Shown here: piece after piece, positions 6,529-8,208 of the stretch
Position numbering within the stretch: position 1 is the first letter of the stretch
Layout of the letters: each line of letters starts with the position of its first letter
Origin: Verrucomicrobiota bacterium
Lineage (GTDB): Bacteria > Verrucomicrobiota > Verrucomicrobiia > Verrucomicrobiales > Verrucomicrobiaceae
Reading direction: 5' to 3'
Assembly: GCA_021413535.1 (NCBI GenBank)
Contig: JAIOQF010000201.1
Span: 1 to 8,208 of the forward strand
Length of the DNA stretch: 8,208 nucleotides
The notes under the pieces: generated by a model
What the model saw: the letters and a program-made list of their open reading frames with translations, nothing else
Databases searched by the model: none
Told to the model about the DNA's origin: nothing
Translations under genes and position numbers: made by a program

Positions 6529-7493
6529 TGCACCACGGCGGGCTGCTCCAGAGCCGGATCAAAGGCCGATGCCACCAGCGTGTTACGAGCGGGATTTTTT
6601 CCAATTCGGATGCGGATCTTGCTCTCAGCAACTGGCGTCGTCGCCGTGCTGTGATTCTCATAAACTGCCGAGTAGTCCCGATCTCCGTTGCCCATGAACG
6701 CAGTTTTCTCCATCGTCTTCGCTGCGGCGTCCAGAACTGGTGTTGTCAGCTCCGCCGCCTTGGCGAGTTCCTGCGCATAGCGCACGTCCTTGAGCATGTT
6801 CTTCAACGAGAAATGCGCTTCATAGCTCGAGGCCATCATGGCTGGCAATTTCATGCTGATGAGTGGCGAGCAGTTGGCATTGGCCTCGAATGCTTCCAGC
6901 AATCGCGCGGGCTCTACTCCGTGCTCCCGGGTGATGGCCAGCGCCTCCGCCAGCGCGCTGATGACCGCGCCGCTCACCAGGTTGGTTGCGATTTTGAGGA
7001 TCGTGGCGTCGCCCGCCTTCGGGCCGAAGCGCAGGATTTTTTTGGAGCTGGCCTCCAGCACCGGCGTGATTTTCTCCAGTTCGCTTTCTGCTCCGCTGAT
7101 GTAGTAGGTCAGCTCGCCCTTTTCAGCAGCCAGCTTGCTTCCCGTGAATGGCGCATCCAAGAATCCCGCGCCCATTTCCGCGGCCAGCGCCGCCGCTTTC
7201 TTCACCGACTCGGCGCTCACGGTGGAATGGCAGCACACGACGTGATGCTTCTTCAAGGCGGGCTTGATGTCTTCCATCACTTCCAGCAACGCTTCTGCAT
7301 CGCGCACAAAGATCAGAATGACCTGTGAATGCTCGGCAATCTCGTGAGGCGAGGAAACAAATCCCGGCACCGGCCGCGCCGTGCGATTCCAGACGAGGAC
7401 ATTGAAATTTTTGCGGCGCAGAATGGAGGCCACCCGGGAACCGATGATCCCGAGGCCGATGACGCCTACATCCTTGATTCTAACTCCAGACAT
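6525..7493 (-). CDS. NAD(P)-dependent beta-hydroxyacid dehydrogenase (3-hydroxyisobutyrate dehydrogenase family)
   Basis: This 322-residue oxidoreductase has an N-terminal Rossmann domain with GVIGLGIIG (10-18). WNRT at 35-38 follows the second strand; an Asn-Arg-Thr here is typical of NADP(H)-preferring glyoxylate/succinic-semialdehyde reductases of this family, so a reductase role is plausible. The substrate-binding signature is HSTVSAES (89-96) plus DAPFTGS (113-119, usually DAPVSGS). The catalytic lysine is Lys167 in GDATILKIATN, with Asn171 four residues on. The all-helical C-terminal domain carries NMLKDVRYA (232-240). Family members usually end soon after the equivalent of DYSAVYE (273-279). 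Here about 43 more residues follow, rich in Ala, Arg and Thr, with no recognised fold. The gene starts 45 bases after the parvulin stop and overlaps ygfZ by 4 bases. The substrate cannot be fixed from sequence; alternatives are 2-hydroxy-3-oxopropionate reductase or a GLYR1-like reductase. Confidence 0.92.
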   Translation of the reverse strand: MSGVRIKDVGVIGLGIIGSRVASILRRKNFNVLVWNRTARPVPGFVSSPHEIAEHSQVILIFVRDAEALLEVMEDIKPALKKHHVVCCHSTVSAESVKKAAALAAEMGAGFLDAPFTGSKLAAEKGELTYYISGAESELEKITPVLEASSKKILRFGPKAGDATILKIATNLVSGAVISALAEALAITREHGVEPARLLEAFEANANCSPLISMKLPAMMASSYEAHFSLKNMLKDVRYAQELAKAAELTTPVLDAAAKTMEKTAFMGNGDRDYSAVYENHSTATTPVAESKIRIRIGKNPARNTLVASAFDPALEQPAVVQ

Positions 7494-7538
7494 GCGCGCA
7501 ATTAAGCATTGAAATGACGCGACCGAAACTTGAAATCA

Positions 7539-8208
7539 CTATTCCGGCGAGATCGTCGCGATCCGGTCATCGAACTTCACGATCTTCGCTTTCAAACGAA
7601 GATCCTCCAGCAGTCTTTTTACGGCAGTTTCGCGCCACTCGCGATCCTGCATCGCGGCGATCTCATCTTTCATTTCGTCGAATGTCGCCGCGCGCGCTGG
7701 CCGCTTCTCTTTCACGATTAAAATGTGCCAGCCCAGATGCGATTCGAAGGGCGCGCTCATTTCGTCAACGGGCAGTGCGAAGACTTTTTCCGCGAACTCC
7801 GGCGGGACGCGATCGCGGGTGAACCAGCCCAGATCACCACCGCGCAGTTTTGCTGAATCATCATCGGAGTATTTCATCACGAGCTCATCAAAAGTGGCTT
7901 CTCCTGCAGTGATTTTGCGATGCAGTTCGTTGATCTCCAGCCTGCGATCCGGCTGTTTTTGATCATGCCGCGTCAGAAAAATGTGGCTCGCGCGGATGCG
8001 CTCCGGGATCGTGCTGTTCTTCATGTGGGCTGCATACCACGACCTCGCATCGGCCTCGGTGATCTTGCCGGGTTGCTGCGCGAGCCAGCTTTCGATGGCA
8101 TCGAGATGCTTCACCTCATCGTTGATGCGTCCGCGCAGGGCGCGCTCATCAAGTCCCTGTAATTTTATCCGCTCCTTCCACTCATCCGGCGGCGGGAACT
8201 GATTGAGG
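7539..8208 (-). CDS. Parvulin-type (PpiC/SurA/PrsA-like) peptidyl-prolyl isomerase, N-terminus cut by the window edge
   Basis: The minus-strand frame is open from the window edge to a TAG at 7541-7539, giving 222 visible residues. A GTG at 8114 could be taken as a start, but the frame stays open and protein-like upstream (FPPPDEWKERIKLQGL), so the true start is outside. Residues 1-70 of the visible part match the helical chaperone region that precedes the catalytic domain in SurA/PrsA-type proteins. Visible residues about 70-166 are the rotamase domain: RASHIF, a long helix ending in ATFDELVMKYSDDDSA, GGDLGWF (123-129), PPEFAEKVFALP, and SHLGWHILIV near its end. A charged C-terminal helix (FDEMKDEIAAMQDREWRET) follows, then a short tail. 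Such proteins normally act on outer-membrane or secreted proteins in the periplasm; the signal peptide cannot be checked here. The dehydrogenase gene follows after 45 bases. Confidence 0.93.
   Translation of the reverse strand, partial: LNQFPPPDEWKERIKLQGLDERALRGRINDEVKHLDAIESWLAQQPGKITEADARSWYAAHMKNSTIPERIRASHIFLTRHDQKQPDRRLEINELHRKITAGEATFDELVMKYSDDDSAKLRGGDLGWFTRDRVPPEFAEKVFALPVDEMSAPFESHLGWHILIVKEKRPARAATFDEMKDEIAAMQDREWRETAVKRLLEDLRLKAKIVKFDDRIATISPE

Noticed and set aside
6528..7328. A 266-codon plus-strand open frame
   Set aside because: It is the mirror of the dehydrogenase gene. Its His/Arg/Gln-rich product is typical of a shadow frame.
8112..8114. GTG as the start of the parvulin gene
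   Set aside because: The same frame continues upstream to the window edge with 31 codons of sensible sequence and no stop, and starting at this GTG would remove part of the N-terminal helical region expected in SurA/PrsA-like proteins.

Overview
All seven protein-coding genes lie on the minus strand, so transcription runs from base 8208 down to base 1. In that order they are: a parvulin-type (PpiC/SurA-like) peptidyl-prolyl isomerase cut by the right edge; a 3-hydroxyisobutyrate-dehydrogenase-family NAD(P)-dependent oxidoreductase; a YgfZ folate-binding iron-sulfur-cluster protein; a small proline-rich lipoprotein; a secreted cyclophilin-type peptidyl-prolyl isomerase; a membrane-anchored Ser/Thr kinase with HEAT-like repeats and a C-terminal beta-rich domain; and the ribosome-associated GTPase TypA/BipA, cut by the left edge. 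No tRNA, rRNA, mobile element, CRISPR array or large repeat was seen.

The organism looks like a Gram-negative, moderately GC-rich bacterium of the PVC group, most likely Verrucomicrobiota (a Prosthecobacter/Verrucomicrobium-like lineage). This is inferred from a PknB-like kinase fused to HEAT repeats and a carbohydrate-binding-like C-terminal domain, from the style of the secreted cyclophilin and lipoprotein, and from the near absence of Shine-Dalgarno sequences. No phylogenetic test was possible.

The layout is compact. The dehydrogenase and ygfZ overlap by 4 bases (ATGA), and ygfZ and the lipoprotein share one base (TAATG). The other gaps in the block are 45 to 50 bases, so parvulin to kinase reads as one operon. 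The only larger spacer (132 bases) lies between the kinase and typA. It holds two small hairpins and a sigma-70-like promoter candidate, so typA may have its own transcription start.

Three or four products act in the envelope: the parvulin (its signal peptide would lie outside the window), the lipoprotein, the secreted cyclophilin and the kinase's sensor half. Prolyl isomerases of two unrelated families share the unit with a transmembrane kinase whose outer half resembles a protein- or glycan-binding sensor. The inference is that this locus couples envelope protein folding to signalling. YgfZ (Fe-S repair) and the dehydrogenase are probably co-transcribed housekeeping genes. Nothing here is a defence system, a biosynthetic cluster or an obviously new system; the kinase architecture and its neighbourhood are the most interesting points.
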